Shown piece after piece: positions 62,973 to 64,000 of a DNA stretch of 64,000 nucleotides. Source of the stretch: Linepithema humile (Eukaryota; Arthropoda; Insecta; Hymenoptera; Formicidae); the NCBI RefSeq assembly GCF_040581485.1, contig NC_090129.1, forward strand, positions 4,636,501 through 4,700,500, read 5' to 3'. Made by a program: the position numbers and the translations under genes. The stretch's first letter is position 1. Each line of letters opens with the position of its first letter. Under the pieces are notes generated by a model. It had not been told where the DNA came from. It did no database searches and was given only the letters and a program-made list of their open reading frames with translations.

Positions 62973-64000
62973 TCAATGAGCACAAGATGATTTCATATGA
63001 GTATTAAGAATAGTTCGTGTGACGAAACGTTTACTGCATTGAGGGCAAACGTACGGTCGTTCACCTGTGTGATATCGCTTATGAACAACTAACGTGGATC
63101 GCTGTGTAAAAGCTTTGCCGCATTGATCGCAAGAGTATTTCCGTTCTCCGGTATGAGTGACAAAGTGAGTTTTCAGAACAGTCTCGCAGGCGAAACATTT
63201 TCCGCATACTTCGCAAGTGTACGGCTTCTCGCCGGTGTGCGATCTATTGTGGATTTCAAGGCCCTTCGCGGTCTTCAACTCTTTGCCGCATAATGCGCAA
63301 AGATACCTGCGTTTCTCGTAGCTGGACGGATTATCGTGGGCTTTGATCTTGTGCTGCTTCAGTAGCGATTGATACTTGTAGACCTTGTTGCAAACGTCGC
63401 ATTTGTGCTCGGATTCTTGGGTCCTCGCAGCTTTGTTGGATTCCTCGATCTTTTCATCCGACGCGACCATAAGATCGAGGTGAGGTAGACGATTATGTTC
63501 CTTCAAACTAAATATATATTTTCTTATAATCTGTATCGTTAGTTTATCATGCATATTATAAAGTTATTTCATTTATGATACTGCTTATAGTCCAAACAAG
63601 GATAACAAGAAATTTAAAAATCTGTTTCCTAAAGTAAATCGAATATATAGAATGTTGTGTATATTTTGTAATGCAGATAATGTGGCAAAAAGAAGAATGA
63701 TGGTTTTAAAGCACGATCTGAAAACTTTTCAAATCAAAGTCAAGCTTTTCCAAAAATTGAAATCTACATGAAATGTTTAAATAAATATCGTCAATAAAAA
63801 TAATATATACCTGAATTCGTCATTCAAGGTGCTACCACACGCGTTGCTCTCATATTGAATAAGGTTATGCGTCGTCGCGTGTGCGATTAGAGTATCTTTG
63901 TCGATACAGATCTCGTTACAAATTTCGCACATGAATTTCGGAGCTTGATGATGTCGTTTCTTGTGTCTTTCCACGTCAACTTCGCTGACGCCCATGAAAT
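62973..64000 (-). CDS. C2H2 zinc-finger protein, 3' part, runs off window
   Basis: Two minus-strand exons are visible: 64,000-63,811 (open at the window edge) and 63,507-62,973. They join at phase 2 across a GTATAT donor and a tttag acceptor. The part in view encodes about 240 residues with one partial and six more C2H2-type fingers: CEICNEIC.., CDVCNKVYKYQSLLKQH, CALCGKELKTAKGLEIH, CEVCGKCFACETVLKTH, CDQCGKAFTQRSTLVVH and CPQCSKRFVTRTILNTH. TGEKP/TGERK/TGERP linkers between the last fingers are typical of sequence-specific DNA binders. An acidic linker (about 20 residues) separates finger 2 from 3. The last finger ends HMKSSCAH, so its fourth ligand may be Cys (C2HC). The N-terminus and any ZAD/BTB domain lie outside the window, so no orthologue can be named. 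Confidence 0.92.

Overview
The window looks like nuclear DNA from an insect, most likely a hymenopteran and possibly an ant. The evidence is small spliceosomal introns (GT..AG), an AT-rich background with CpG-rich gene-poor stretches, abundant microsatellites, and protein families typical of insects. The species cannot be fixed from the sequence alone.

Layout. Bases 1-21,690 hold no protein gene I can support. They contain a ~214 bp tandem duplication (7,862-8,290), microsatellites, CRE-type palindromes and a CpG-rich block (about 18.2-19.2 kb) that may carry the promoter and 5' leader of the next gene. At 21,736-23,073 (+) lies the coding exon of a TENT5/FAM46 non-canonical poly(A) polymerase with a poly-asparagine insert. 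From 23.07 to about 30.7 kb is its 3' flank, full of simple repeats and possibly a long 3' UTR. From there to about 52.2 kb I see only intergenic DNA, with several short tandem duplications and palindromes. A decayed zinc-finger-like fragment (minus strand, 52,243-52,674) and a hAT-like terminal repeat (52,699-52,720) follow.

The last 8 kb is a compact gene cluster. A four-exon CXorf65-like gene (56,093-56,812, +) converges on a four-exon mitochondrial crotonase-superfamily gene (57,094-58,305, -). That gene diverges, across 776 bp containing two TATCGATA sites, from a seven-exon F-box gene of the FBXO39/FBXO33 type (59,082-61,561, +). The F-box gene converges on the 3' part of a C2H2 zinc-finger gene (62,973 to beyond 64,000, -). 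The convergent gap holds a large inverted repeat and a ~210 bp tandem duplication. I joined exons by matching splice phases and checking that the reading stays open across every junction.

The gene products have no obvious shared pathway: mRNA tail extension, mitochondrial acyl-CoA chemistry, ubiquitin-ligase substrate choice and transcription. I see no operon-like logic, prokaryotic system or CRISPR. The items most worth checking are the crotonase lacking one catalytic glutamate, the CXorf65-like gene built from very short exons, the shared promoter, and the repeats between the convergent genes.
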